The notes under the pieces are model-generated. The model saw only the letters and a list, made by a program, of their open reading frames with translations, searched no databases and was not told where the DNA came from. Of a stretch of DNA of 48,649 nt, positions 22,670 through 30,057 are shown piece after piece. The DNA comes from Caulobacteraceae bacterium UBA5005 (GTDB taxonomy: Bacteria > Pseudomonadota > Alphaproteobacteria > Caulobacterales > Caulobacteraceae), in assembly GCA_002398405.1 (NCBI GenBank), contig DGYN01000052.1, positions 1 through 48,649 of the forward strand, in the 5' to 3' direction. Both the position numbers and the translations under genes were made by a program. Every line of letters starts with the position of its first letter. Position 1 is the first letter of the stretch.

Positions 22670-23608
22670 CTAGGCCTCCAGGCCAACGAGGGAACGGGAA
22701 AAGGCGACGGCGTCGAAGTCCTGCAGGTCCTCGATCTTCTCGCCAACGCCGATGAGCTTGATGGGGGCGTCGGACGCCTGGGCGACGGGGACCAGGACCC
22801 CGCCCCGGGCGGTGCCGTCGAGCTTGGTCATGACGATGCCGGTGACGCCGGCGGTGTTGCCGAAGATGTTTTCCTGGGCGAGCGCGTTGCGGCCGACGGT
22901 GGCGTCAAGCACCAGCAGGGTCTCGTGCGGGGCGTCGGGGTCGACCTTTTTGAGGACGCGGACGATCTTCAAAAGCTCGTCCATCAGGGCCTGCTTGTTC
23001 TGCAGGCGGCCGGCGGTGTCGATGAGAACGACATCGAGCCCCTGTTCCCTGGCCTTGGTGAAGGCGTCGAACGCCAGGCCGGCGGCGTCGGAATTGATCG
23101 GTCGGGACATGAAGGAGGCGCCCGCCCGCTCGGCCCAGACCTTGAGCTGTTCGACGGCGGCCATCCGGAAGGTATCGCCCGCCACCACCATGACCTTGGC
23201 GCCGCGTGCGGTCAGATCGGCGGCGATCTTGCCAAGGGTGGTGGTCTTGCCGGAGCCGTTGACCCCGACGAACAGCACGACGAAGGGCCGGGCGGAGGAG
23301 GACAAAGGGTCGAATTTTTCCTGGCGGCCGGCCAGTTCCTTGGCGACGGCGGCGGCGAGGCTTTCCTTGATCTCGTCTTCAGAGGCTGAGGAGCCGAACC
23401 GCTGGTCGGCGAAGGTCTTGCAGATGCGGCCCGCGGCGGCGTGGCCAAGATCGGCCTCGATCAGCATCTCCTCCAGCTGGTCGAGGACTTCCTGGTCGAT
23501 GGGCTTTTTGGCGACCACCGCGACGATGGTCTCGGTGATCTGGCTCGCCGAACGGGTCAGCCCCTGCGTGAGGCGCGCGAACCAGCCTTTTTTCTTCTCT
23601 TCCGCCAT
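22670..23608 (-). CDS. ftsY: Signal recognition particle receptor FtsY
   Basis: This membrane-associated SRP GTPase receives ribosome-nascent chain complexes. The 312-residue protein has a short basic N-terminus (KKKGWFARLTQGLTRS), the four-helix N domain, and the G domain: GVNGSGKTTTLGKIA, AGDTFRMAAVEQL, DTAGRLQNKQALM, TKLDGTARGG and GVGEKIEDLQDF at the end. The acidic A domain of E. coli FtsY is absent, which is common in alphaproteobacteria. Confidence 0.97.
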   Translation of the reverse strand: MAEEKKKGWFARLTQGLTRSASQITETIVAVVAKKPIDQEVLDQLEEMLIEADLGHAAAGRICKTFADQRFGSSASEDEIKESLAAAVAKELAGRQEKFDPLSSSARPFVVLFVGVNGSGKTTTLGKIAADLTARGAKVMVVAGDTFRMAAVEQLKVWAERAGASFMSRPINSDAAGLAFDAFTKAREQGLDVVLIDTAGRLQNKQALMDELLKIVRVLKKVDPDAPHETLLVLDATVGRNALAQENIFGNTAGVTGIVMTKLDGTARGGVLVPVAQASDAPIKLIGVGEKIEDLQDFDAVAFSRSLVGLEA

Positions 23609-23624
23609 TTGAAGGCGGTTCTTA

Positions 23625-23652
23625 CGGACTGGCGCGGCTAAGCGCCAGTCCG
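23625..23652. terminator. Strong hairpin between a secreted-protein gene and ftsY
   Basis: CGGACTGGCGC (23625-23635) pairs perfectly with GCGCCAGTCCG (23642-23652). It lies 10 bases after the stop of the upstream gene and 16 before the ftsY start. No U-run follows, so partial termination or mRNA processing is as likely as full termination. Confidence 0.5.
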
Positions 23653-23662
23653 CTTTAGGCGT

Positions 23663-23977
23663 CTAGAGTTTGGCCAGGTCCGCGTCGATGGCCTTGAGGA
23701 CCGCCGCGTCCAGGCTGGCGTACTGAGCCAGGGCCTCGAGGGTGAACTCCGGCGGGATCATGTCGATGTTGTCTTCGATCTGGCTGAAGATGCCGGTGAG
23801 GTGCTTTTGCAGGATCGGCTTGGTCTGCGGGTTCTTCATCAGTTCGGCGAGCGGCGTGGTGCTCGACGAAAACTTGGCCGCGGCGGCGGCCGGGGCCGGC
23901 GCCTGGGCGATGGCAGCGGAGCCAAGGCCGGCCGAAAGGGCAAGCGCCAGGGCGACAGGGGCGAGTTTGCGGATCAT
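23663..23977 (-). CDS. Small secreted hypothetical protein
   Basis: 104 residues. The Sec signal peptide MIRKLAPVALALALSAGLGSAAIAQA is likely cleaved after AQA. The mature part of about 75 residues is helical (PLAELMKNPQTKPILQKHLTGIFSQIEDNIDMIPPEFTLEALAQYASLDAAVLKAIDADLAKL). It has the LAELMKNP...ILEKHLPG style of small proteins often found C-terminal to exported enzymes in Caulobacterales; I know of no named function. It lies in the mtaB-ftsY gap on the same strand. Confidence 0.75.
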   Translation of the reverse strand: MIRKLAPVALALALSAGLGSAAIAQAPAPAAAAAKFSSSTTPLAELMKNPQTKPILQKHLTGIFSQIEDNIDMIPPEFTLEALAQYASLDAAVLKAIDADLAKL

Positions 23978-24028
23978 GGGTAGTCCTCCCGAATGAGGAG
24001 GGCACCATCTACCCTTATTGTTTATCGA

Positions 24029-25306
24029 TCAAGCCCGCGCGCGCTTGCCGTCGTGCCCGACAATCCGCAGGGGCATGATTCCGCCGACGGGGGCTTCACC
24101 GGCAAAGGCGATCTCGGTGAAATCGGGGGCGCGGGCGAGGCCCGGCTTCTCGACGAGGGCGGCGACCGTGCGGCCGACCTGACGGTCGAGGTGGCGGATG
24201 AGGGCGGCGTCTCCCGCGGCGCGCAGGCGGGCGGCGCGGTCCTTCACCACCCCCCGGTCGACCTGGGGCATGCGGGCGGCGGGGGTTTGCGGCCGGGCGC
24301 TGTAGGGGAAGACGTGCAGGAAGGAAAGCCCGGCCTCTTCGACCAGGGAACGGGTGTTTTCGAACATCACCTCGTCCTCGGTGGGGAAGCCGGCGATGAA
24401 GTCCGCGCCAAAGGCGGTGTCGGGGCGGACGCGGCGGACGGTCTCAATGAGGGCAAGCGCGTCGGCGCGGGAATGGCGGCGCTTCATGCGCTTTAGGATC
24501 ATGTCATCGCCTGACTGCAGGGAGAGGTGCAGATAGGGGGCGAGGCGCTCCTCTTCGGCCAGGCACCGCAGCAGGTCGGCGTCGATCTCGGCGGCGTCGA
24601 TGGAGGAGAGGCGGAGCCTCGCGAGTTCGGGCACGAGCTTTAGGATGCGGGCGACAAGCTGGCCAAGGGTCGGCTGGCCCGGCAGGTCCTGGCCCCAGCT
24701 GGTCAGGTCAACGCCGGTGAGGACAATCTCGGAAAGACCCCCAGCCACGAGGGTGCGGATCTGTTCAACGATCTGGCCCGCGGCGCCAGACCGCGAGTTT
24801 CCCCGGCCATAGGGGATGACGCAGAAGGTGCAGCGGTGGTCGCAGCCGTTCTGGACCTCGACATAGGCGCGGGCCCGTTCGGTTAAGCCCGCGATCAGGT
24901 GGGGCGCGGTTTCCTTGAGGTCGAAGATGTCGGCGACCTTGACCCGGCCCTCATTGAGGGAGGCGGGGGACAGAGCGCCCGGCGCGGCCTTTTCGGCGTT
25001 GCCTATGACGACGTCGACCTCACCCATGGCGGCGAAGGCGGCGGGGTCGATCTGGGCGGCGCAGCCGGTGACGACGATCCTTGCGCCCGGGCGTTCACGG
25101 CGGGCTCGGCGGATGGCCTGGCGGGCCTGGCGGACGGCTTCGGCGGTCACCGCGCAGGTGTTGAAAACCACGGCGTCGGTGAGCCCGTCGGCGGCGGCCC
25201 GGGCGGCGAGGGCCTCGCTCTCATAGGCGTTGAGGCGGCAGCCGAAGGTGACGACCTCGACGTCGCTTTTTAGGGAGGGGCGAAGGGGCAGGTTGCCATC
25301 ACTCAC
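24029..25306 (-). CDS. mtaB: tRNA t6A37 methylthiotransferase MtaB
   Basis: This radical-SAM enzyme adds the methylthio group to N6-threonylcarbamoyladenosine 37 of ANN-decoding tRNAs. The 425-residue protein has the N-terminal MTTase domain with three Cys (TFGCRLN, NTCAVT, GCAAQ), the radical SAM cluster motif CDHRCTFCVIPYGRG, then FIAGFPTEDEVMFENT and a C-terminal TRAM-like region. The GTG start overlaps the dapF stop (GTGA), so the two are translationally coupled. Confidence 0.95.
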   Translation of the reverse strand: MSDGNLPLRPSLKSDVEVVTFGCRLNAYESEALAARAAADGLTDAVVFNTCAVTAEAVRQARQAIRRARRERPGARIVVTGCAAQIDPAAFAAMGEVDVVIGNAEKAAPGALSPASLNEGRVKVADIFDLKETAPHLIAGLTERARAYVEVQNGCDHRCTFCVIPYGRGNSRSGAAGQIVEQIRTLVAGGLSEIVLTGVDLTSWGQDLPGQPTLGQLVARILKLVPELARLRLSSIDAAEIDADLLRCLAEEERLAPYLHLSLQSGDDMILKRMKRRHSRADALALIETVRRVRPDTAFGADFIAGFPTEDEVMFENTRSLVEEAGLSFLHVFPYSARPQTPAARMPQVDRGVVKDRAARLRAAGDAALIRHLDRQVGRTVAALVEKPGLARAPDFTEIAFAGEAPVGGIMPLRIVGHDGKRARA

Positions 25307-26130
25307 GGCAGCACCCCGGAATATTCGACCTCGACCGCGCCGGTCATGATCACGTGGTTGTCGGCTTCACGCCATTCGATGACAAGCTCGCCGCCGTCCA
25401 GTTCGAGGGTGGCCTCGCGGCCGGTGAGTCCCCGGCGATGGCAGGCGACAAGCGCGGCGCAGGCGCCGGTGCCGCAGGCCTTGGTGAGGCCGGCGCCCCG
25501 CTCCCAAACACGCAGACGGATGCGGTCGCGGCTCTTGACCTGGGCGAAGCCGACGTTGACGCCTTGCGGGAACAGGGGGTGGTTTTCGATGAGGGAGCCG
25601 TCGCGGGCGACATCCACCTCGTCGATGTCGGAGACGAAAAAGACGACGTGGGGATTGCCCATGGAGACGGCGCCGGGGGTGTGGAGGCGCGGATTGTCGA
25701 TAGGGCCGATCTGCAGCTCGATATTGCGGGTGTCCATTTCCTCGGCCAAGGGAATCTGCGTCCAATCGAGGCGCGGCTCGCCCATGTCGACGGAGACGGC
25801 GTCGCCGGCGCGGACGGCGGAAAGGGCGCGCTCGGCGGTGCGGAAGCGGGCTTCGTCCTTGCCCGAGGCCTTCATCAGCAGCCAGCCGACACAGCGCGAG
25901 CCGTTGCCGCAGGCCGAGACTTCCTCGCCGCCGGAATTCCAAAAGCGGACCAGGGGCTCCGGGCCGCCGTCGCTGGAGACCCCGATCAGCTGGTCGAAGC
26001 CGACGCCCGAACCATCACGCGCCGCCCAGGCCCGCACCTGGTCGGGCGCGGGGTCGAAGGGCTCACGCCCGGTCTCGACGACGACGAAGTCGTTGCCCAG
26101 ACCGTTCATCTTGAGAAAGGGACGGCTCAT
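25303..26130 (-). CDS. dapF: Diaminopimelate epimerase
   Basis: DapF interconverts LL- and meso-diaminopimelate for lysine and peptidoglycan synthesis. About 275 residues with the N-terminus FLKMNGLGNDFVVVE and both catalytic cysteines, in ACGNGSRCVG and KACGTGACAALVA. The ATG at 26130 (MSRPFLKMNG) is preferred to the one at 26142, which adds four residues; neither has a clear ribosome site. It is coupled to mtaB. Confidence 0.95.
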   Translation of the reverse strand: MSRPFLKMNGLGNDFVVVETGREPFDPAPDQVRAWAARDGSGVGFDQLIGVSSDGGPEPLVRFWNSGGEEVSACGNGSRCVGWLLMKASGKDEARFRTAERALSAVRAGDAVSVDMGEPRLDWTQIPLAEEMDTRNIELQIGPIDNPRLHTPGAVSMGNPHVVFFVSDIDEVDVARDGSLIENHPLFPQGVNVGFAQVKSRDRIRLRVWERGAGLTKACGTGACAALVACHRRGLTGREATLELDGGELVIEWREADNHVIMTGAVEVEYSGVLP

Positions 26131-26169
26131 GGGGCGCTGCATATAGGGGAAAGACGGAGGAATCGCGAA

Positions 26170-26553
26170 TTACGAGCGTCGGTCCAGAGCGACATTGGCG
26201 CGCAACCAACGCTCCAGATGCTCGAACGCGAAGGCTCGGCGCTCGTAGAGATCGGCAATGAAGGCGTAAGTCTCCTCAGCGCTGGCGCTGATCCGCGCGC
26301 CGTTGATGGCGAGAAACGCATAGGTAACCGCAAAGCCGGTGCGCTTATTGCCATCCACGAAGGGGTGGTTCTGCGCCAAGCTTTCCCACAGCGCCGCAGC
26401 TTCTCCGATCAGGTCGGCGTAGTAGCCGGTCTGAGGCCGGAAAAGCGCCGCCTCTAAAAGGCCCGGGTCACGCACCCCGCTGGCGCCGCCGTACCTATCA
26501 ATTTGATCAGCGTGGATGGCCAGAACTTCGACCAGCGTGAGGTAGTCCCTCAC
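26170..26553 (-). CDS. doc: Doc-type toxin (Fic/Doc family) of a toxin-antitoxin pair
   Basis: 127 residues. The Fic motif reads HPFVDGNKRTG at residues 63-73: His at the catalytic position and Lys after GN, as in Doc, which phosphorylates elongation factor Tu instead of AMPylating targets. The N-terminus (YLTLVEVLAIHADQIDRYGG, GVRDPGLLEAALFRP) is the usual Doc/death-on-curing start. The GTG start overlaps the antitoxin stop by GTGA. Activity is inferred from the family. Confidence 0.9.
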   Translation of the reverse strand: MRDYLTLVEVLAIHADQIDRYGGASGVRDPGLLEAALFRPQTGYYADLIGEAAALWESLAQNHPFVDGNKRTGFAVTYAFLAINGARISASAEETYAFIADLYERRAFAFEHLERWLRANVALDRRS

Positions 26554-26780
26554 TCAGCCAGCTTCCTGTAGAGCTCCGCGAAGCGTTCGTGACTGGCTTG
26601 ATAGGCCGCCATGACGTGCGTCCGAGGTTTGGTTCGGCGCCTCTTCTCGACCAAGTCCGCCAAGGCCTCATCGACAAGAGCCTGCAGTTGCCGCCCCTCA
26701 CTACGGGCGATTTCGCGCACGGTTGCCAGGATTTCCCCGTCCACCTGCGTCGCGAATTTTTCTCGAGGATGCGAGCCCAT
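26550..26780 (-). CDS. Antitoxin partner of Doc (ribbon-helix-helix-like)
   Basis: 76 residues from the ATG at 26780. The N-terminal half (KFATQVDGEILATVREIARSEGRQLQALVDEALADLVEKRR) fits a ribbon-helix-helix DNA-binding domain: a short beta strand, then two helices. The C-terminal part (HVMAAYQASHERFAELYRKLAE) is the expected toxin-binding tail. CGGAG lies before the start. It is not a Phd-type antitoxin by sequence, although it pairs with a Doc toxin. It probably represses its own operon through the repeats just upstream. Confidence 0.83.
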   Translation of the reverse strand: MGSHPREKFATQVDGEILATVREIARSEGRQLQALVDEALADLVEKRRRTKPRTHVMAAYQASHERFAELYRKLAE

Positions 26781-26793
26781 CAACGATCTCCGT

Positions 26794-26820
26794 TTTCATC
26801 ATGAAATATCATGAAACATC
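26794..26820 (-). promoter_or_regulatory. Putative operator of the toxin-antitoxin operon
   Basis: Immediately upstream of the antitoxin start, on the plus strand, TTTCAT-C-ATGAAA forms a perfect palindrome (26794-26806). ATCATGAAA then recurs at a 10-base interval and a partial ATCAAG follows. Ten-base phased repeats of this kind suit cooperative binding of ribbon-helix-helix dimers on one face of the helix. Confidence 0.6.
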
Positions 26821-26922
26821 AAGATGGCCAATGCGAGGGTCCGCGACGGACTCGGCGCTAAAAATATGCCTATCCTCAGAGTGACGGCCGCGGGGGCGGC
26901 CTCTGGATTTGGGGGTTTGGAT

Positions 26923-27396
26923 ATGATGTTAGGGATTTTGGTCGCCGCCGTGGGCGTGGTCTTGGCCGCGGGCGCATGGGCTGTCCATATTCAGGCGACG
27001 AAGAAGGCGGCGGCCTCGGAGTCCTGGCCGATCGCCCACGGGACGATCACGGCCAACGAGATCGAGCATAGGCGCGAAAAGAGCAGCAATCAGAACATCC
27101 ACCACGACGCCTATTACATCCGGGTAACCTACGCCTATCAGGCCCTGGGCCAGGAGTTGACCGGGGGCAAGATCGCCTTTGGCTTCAACAACCGCTTCAC
27201 CTCGCGGCACCTGGCCGAACAAAGGCTCGCGCCCTATGGCGTCGGAGCCCAGGTGCAGGTGCGCTACAATCCCGACAAGCCCGCCGAGGCGGTGCTGGAG
27301 ACCAAGCATCCGCACGTCATCATGCCGATCGTCTTTACCTTTGCCGGCGTGGTGGCGGTGATCGTCGGCGGCTTCTTCATTTACCTGAACCCGTAG
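26923..27396 (+). CDS. DUF3592 domain membrane protein
   Basis: About 157 residues. An N-terminal membrane helix (MLGILVAAVGVVLAAGAWAVHIQ) is followed by the DUF3592 core (ESWPIAHGTITANEIEHRR, YYIRVTYAYQALGQELTGGKIAFG, LAPYGVGAQVQVRYNPDKPAEAVLE) and a second helix (VFTFAGVVAVIVGGFFIYL). The conserved VxYNPxxPxxAVL is the family's signature. The ATG at 26923 follows GGGGG and is preferred to the open frame reaching back to 26824, which overlaps the toxin-antitoxin promoter. The function of the family is unknown. Confidence 0.82.
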   Translation: MMLGILVAAVGVVLAAGAWAVHIQATKKAAASESWPIAHGTITANEIEHRREKSSNQNIHHDAYYIRVTYAYQALGQELTGGKIAFGFNNRFTSRHLAEQRLAPYGVGAQVQVRYNPDKPAEAVLETKHPHVIMPIVFTFAGVVAVIVGGFFIYLNP

Positions 27397-27427
27397 CTCA
27401 ATCCCCCTCCCGCCGTTGCGCTGCGCC

Positions 27428-28330
27428 TCACGGGGCAGGTAGCTCGCTCGCCGCCTCGGCCAACAGCTTCCCCTCCCGCCCCCTCGACGAGCCGGCGCGC
27501 CAGGCCACCACGATCTCGCGGCTGGGGTGGGCGGCGGCGATGGGGCGCACGGCGACATGGGCGGCCTTGGCGAGGCCCGCGTCGACAGCCATGCGGGGGA
27601 GGAACGAGACCCCCAGCCCTGAGCCGACCATCTGGACGAGGGTGGGCAGGGAGGTGGCCGCGAAGCTTTCCTCGGAGGTCCCCTTGGGGGGGTCAAGGCC
27701 GCAGGCGGCCAGGGCGTGGTCCTTCAGGCAGTGGCCGTCCTCCAGGAGGATCATCTCCTCGGCGGCCATGCGGGCGGGGGTGATGGTGTCGGAGTTGGCC
27801 AGGTCGTGGGCGGCCGGGACGGCGCAGAGCAGTTCGTCGTCGCTGACGTGGGCGTAGGCAAGGCCCGCCATCTCGTAGGGAAGGGCGATCAAGGCCGCGT
27901 CCAGTTCGCCGCTCTTCAAGGCCGCGACCAGGCGGTGGGTGAGGTCCTCGCGCAGGAAGAGGCGCAGCTTGGGATAACGCTCGCGCAGCACGGGGAGGAC
28001 GCGGGGCAGCAGGAACGGCGCGACGGTAGGGATGACGCCCAGGCGGAAACGCCCGGCCAGGGGGTGGCTGGCGCTGCGGGCGGCTTCGACCAGGTCGCCG
28101 GCCTGGGCGAGGATGGCCTGCGCGCGCACGGTGGCTTCCTTACCGGCGGCGGTGAGGATGGCGCCGGACCTTTGCCGGTCGACCACGGGGGCGCCGAGAA
28201 TCTTTTCCAGTTCCGCGATGCCGGCCGACAGGGTCGGCTGGGTGACGTGGGCGGCCTCCGCCGCCCGGCTGAAGGAGCCGTGGTCGGCGAGGAGCTTGAG
28301 ATAGTGCAGCTGGCGCAGGGTGGGGAGCAT
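27428..28330 (-). CDS. oxyR: OxyR-type LysR family hydrogen peroxide sensor
   Basis: 300 residues. The LysR HTH is at the N-terminus (LRQLHYLKLLADHGSFSRAAEAAHVTQPTLSAGIAELEKILG). The redox loop reads EDGHCLKDHALAACG: two Cys eight residues apart at the positions of E. coli Cys199 and Cys208, with the intervening H-C-L-K-D pattern. It is transcribed divergently from ahpC-ahpD with 145 bases between starts, and a LysR-type ATAG-N7-CTAT site lies there. Confidence 0.92.
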   Translation of the reverse strand: MLPTLRQLHYLKLLADHGSFSRAAEAAHVTQPTLSAGIAELEKILGAPVVDRQRSGAILTAAGKEATVRAQAILAQAGDLVEAARSASHPLAGRFRLGVIPTVAPFLLPRVLPVLRERYPKLRLFLREDLTHRLVAALKSGELDAALIALPYEMAGLAYAHVSDDELLCAVPAAHDLANSDTITPARMAAEEMILLEDGHCLKDHALAACGLDPPKGTSEESFAATSLPTLVQMVGSGLGVSFLPRMAVDAGLAKAAHVAVRPIAAAHPSREIVVAWRAGSSRGREGKLLAEAASELPAP

Positions 28331-28339
28331 GAGGGCAAT

Positions 28340-28354
28340 ATAGGAGTGCTCTAT
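28340..28354. promoter_or_regulatory. OxyR-type binding site between oxyR and ahpC
   Basis: ATAG-N7-CTAT, one half of the OxyR consensus (ATAG-N7-CTAT-N7-ATAG-N7-CTAT), begins 9 bases upstream of the oxyR start codon. The expected second half (7 bases further) is poorly matched. A CAATCGATTG palindrome lies at 28369-28378. The placement suits oxyR autoregulation plus activation of ahpC. Confidence 0.6.
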
Positions 28355-28475
28355 GCTATTTCCAAAAACAATCGATTGGATTTAAGCCGTCGCGCTTGCG
28401 AGAACCCTCTTCGACGGGACCCAAGGACGACCTCCGGCGGTTCTGAGCGACATTCACTTGAAGGAGATAAATCCC

Positions 28476-29036
28476 ATGATCGGCGTTGGTGAGAAGCTGC
28501 CCGACTTCCAGGTCGTCGGCGTGAAGCCGAAGTTCAACAAGCACGAGGAGAACGGCGAGAGCGCCTTTGAGCCGATCACCCAGGACAGCTTCCCCGGCAA
28601 GTGGAAGGTGATCTTCTTCTATCCCAAGGACTTCACCTTCGTCTGTCCGACCGAGATCGCCGAATTCGCGCGCCTGGATAAGGATTTCGCCGAGCGCGAC
28701 GCGGTCGTCCTGGGCGGCTCGACCGACAACGAGTTCTCCAAGCTCGGCTGGCGGCGGGAGCACCCGGATCTGACGGGCCTGCCCAGCTGGAGCTTCGCCG
28801 ACAATTCCGGGAAGTTCGCCCGCGCCCTGGGCGTCCTGGACGAAAAGGAGGGCGTGGCCTTGCGCGCCACCTTCATCGTCGACCCGTTCAACACCGTGCA
28901 GCACGTCTATGTGAATGCGCTCAGTGTGGGCCGTAACCCCGCCGACACCCTGCGTGTCCTCGACGCCCTGCAGACGGACGAGCTTTGCCCGTGCAACCGT
29001 CCTGTGGGCGGCGACGTTCTTAAACCAGCAGCGTAG
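28476..29036 (+). CDS. ahpC: AhpC-type 2-Cys peroxiredoxin
   Basis: The 186-residue thiol peroxidase reduces hydrogen and organic peroxides. The peroxidatic Cys is C57 in FYPKDFTFVCPTE and the C-terminal resolving cysteines are C171/C173 in DELCPCNRP. The CPC pair suits reduction by an AhpD-type partner, and ahpD follows. AAGGAGA at 28461-28467 marks the ATG at 28476 as the start. The gene lies divergent from oxyR. Confidence 0.94.
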   Translation: MIGVGEKLPDFQVVGVKPKFNKHEENGESAFEPITQDSFPGKWKVIFFYPKDFTFVCPTEIAEFARLDKDFAERDAVVLGGSTDNEFSKLGWRREHPDLTGLPSWSFADNSGKFARALGVLDEKEGVALRATFIVDPFNTVQHVYVNALSVGRNPADTLRVLDALQTDELCPCNRPVGGDVLKPAA

Positions 29037-29061
29037 GTCTCCCCCAGACATTCGCTGTTAA

Positions 29062-29112
29062 GCCCGGGAGTAGAGCGACGGCTTCCCCCCCAGCCATAGC
29101 TCCTCCCGGGCG
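29062..29112 (+). terminator. Hairpin in the ahpC-ahpD intergenic region
   Basis: GCCCGGGAG near 29062 pairs with CTCCTCCCGGGC ending at 29112 (one bulge). Alternative pairing GGAGTAG with CTACTC extends over the base. No U-run follows. It may act as an attenuator or mRNA stabiliser that lowers ahpD expression relative to ahpC. Confidence 0.45.
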
Positions 29113-29149
29113 CCTACTCTTCCAAGATAAGTTTTTTGAAAGGCATCCC

Positions 29150-29680
29150 ATGATGTCCCTCGACGCCCTGCGCGAAACCCTGCCGGCCTATGCCAAGGAC
29201 CTGTCTTTGAACCTGTCGTCTCTGGCGGGCGAGACGGTGCTGAACGATCAGCAGAAGTGGGGCTGTTTCGTCGCCGCCGCCCATGCGGTGGGCGTCACCG
29301 AGGTGCTGAAGTCGGTGGAGGCGTCCGCCGATGCGGCGGGGCTGACCGAAGAGGCAAAGACCGCGGCCAAGGCGGCTTCGGCGATCATGGGCATGAACAA
29401 TGTCTATTACCGCTCGCTGCACCTTCTGAAGAACCCGGAATACCGGACCCTGCCGGCGCGCCTGCGGATGAACATCATCGCCAATCCGGGGGTCGACAAG
29501 GCGGACTTTGAGCTGTGGTGCACGGCGGTCAGCGCGGTGAACGGCTGCGGCATGTGCCTGGACAGCCACGAGGATGAGCTGCGCAAGCGCGGCGTTCCCA
29601 ATGTGCAGATCCAGGCGGCGTTGCGGATCGCCGCGGTGGTCAGCGCGGTGAGCGCGGTGGTGCGGGCGGAAGAGAGCTAG
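29150..29680 (+). CDS. ahpD: AhpD-family alkylhydroperoxidase (carboxymuconolactone decarboxylase fold)
   Basis: 176 residues, all helical. The redox centre is C133-G-M-C136 followed by H140 (NGCGMCLDSHE), the AhpD proton-relay arrangement; W123 and E118-like positions precede it. AhpD recycles AhpC using lipoylated carriers in the systems studied. The gene starts MMSLDALRETLPAYAKDLSLNL as in described AhpD proteins. REPIN copy B begins 10 bases after its stop. Confidence 0.92.
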   Translation: MMSLDALRETLPAYAKDLSLNLSSLAGETVLNDQQKWGCFVAAAHAVGVTEVLKSVEASADAAGLTEEAKTAAKAASAIMGMNNVYYRSLHLLKNPEYRTLPARLRMNIIANPGVDKADFELWCTAVSAVNGCGMCLDSHEDELRKRGVPNVQIQAALRIAAVVSAVSAVVRAEES

Positions 29681-29689
29681 GCGCCGAAC

Positions 29690-29834
29690 GGGGACATGCT
29701 CCGAAGGTGCGTGTCCCCCCGCGGTGGCGCCGCTTGGCCGGCGGTTGGGACGTTCCTCGATGGCGGGGCGTCCGATGGACCGGCGCCGTATCCAACCCTG
29801 GGTGGGGGGACACGTACCGGAGGTACATGTCCCC
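29690..29834. repeat. Two-hairpin REPIN-like element, copy B
   Basis: Hairpin 1 spans 29690-29718 (GGGGACATGCTCC, loop, GGTGCGTGTCCCC; compensated changes keep the stem). Hairpin 2 spans 29806-29834 (GGGGACACGTACC, loop, GGTACATGTCCCC). The spacer is 36 bases longer than in copies A and C. Its right edge abuts the GGAAC box of the next gene's promoter. Confidence 0.87.
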
Positions 29835-29859
29835 GGAACCCCGCGGCAAAGCTCGCGTT
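29835..29859 (+). promoter_or_regulatory. Sigma-T/EcfG-type promoter of the first DUF1328 gene
   Basis: GGAAC at 29835-29839, 16-base spacer, CGTT at 29856-29859. This matches the general-stress (EcfG, sigma-T in Caulobacter) consensus GGAAC-N16/17-CGTT exactly. The start codon is 27 bases downstream with GGAGGA between. The -35 box touches the REPIN edge, so the repeat may have landed directly upstream of the promoter. Confidence 0.82.
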
Positions 29860-29886
29860 CTCCACAACACAACTGGAGGACAACTT

Positions 29887-30057
29887 ATGCTCAGATGGGC
29901 TCTAATCTTCCTGGTCGTCGCCCTGGTGGCCGGCCTCCTGGGTTTTGGCGGCATCGCCGGCGCTTCGGTGGATATCGCGAAGATCCTGTTCTTCGTCTTC
30001 CTGGTGCTGTTCGCGGTCTCGGCCGTCATGCACCTCGTTAGAGGCCGCGCGCCCTAA
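29887..30057 (+). CDS. DUF1328 small membrane protein (YtjA-like), copy 1
   Basis: 56 residues with two membrane helices (MLRWALIFLVVALVAGLLGFGGIAG and IAKILFFVFLVLFAVSAVMHLV) and the signature AxxxxGxxxxFxxVxLFxV. The family is small, widespread and of unknown function, often seen in stress regulons. GGAGGA marks the ATG at 29887. The gene converges on the metallophosphoesterase gene with a 4-base overlap. A paralogue lies at 32691-32864. Confidence 0.9.
   Translation: MLRWALIFLVVALVAGLLGFGGIAGASVDIAKILFFVFLVLFAVSAVMHLVRGRAP

Noticed and set aside
24001..24028. A separate small gene upstream of the secreted protein
   Set aside because: The gap between mtaB and the secreted-protein gene is too short and shows no ribosome site or start.
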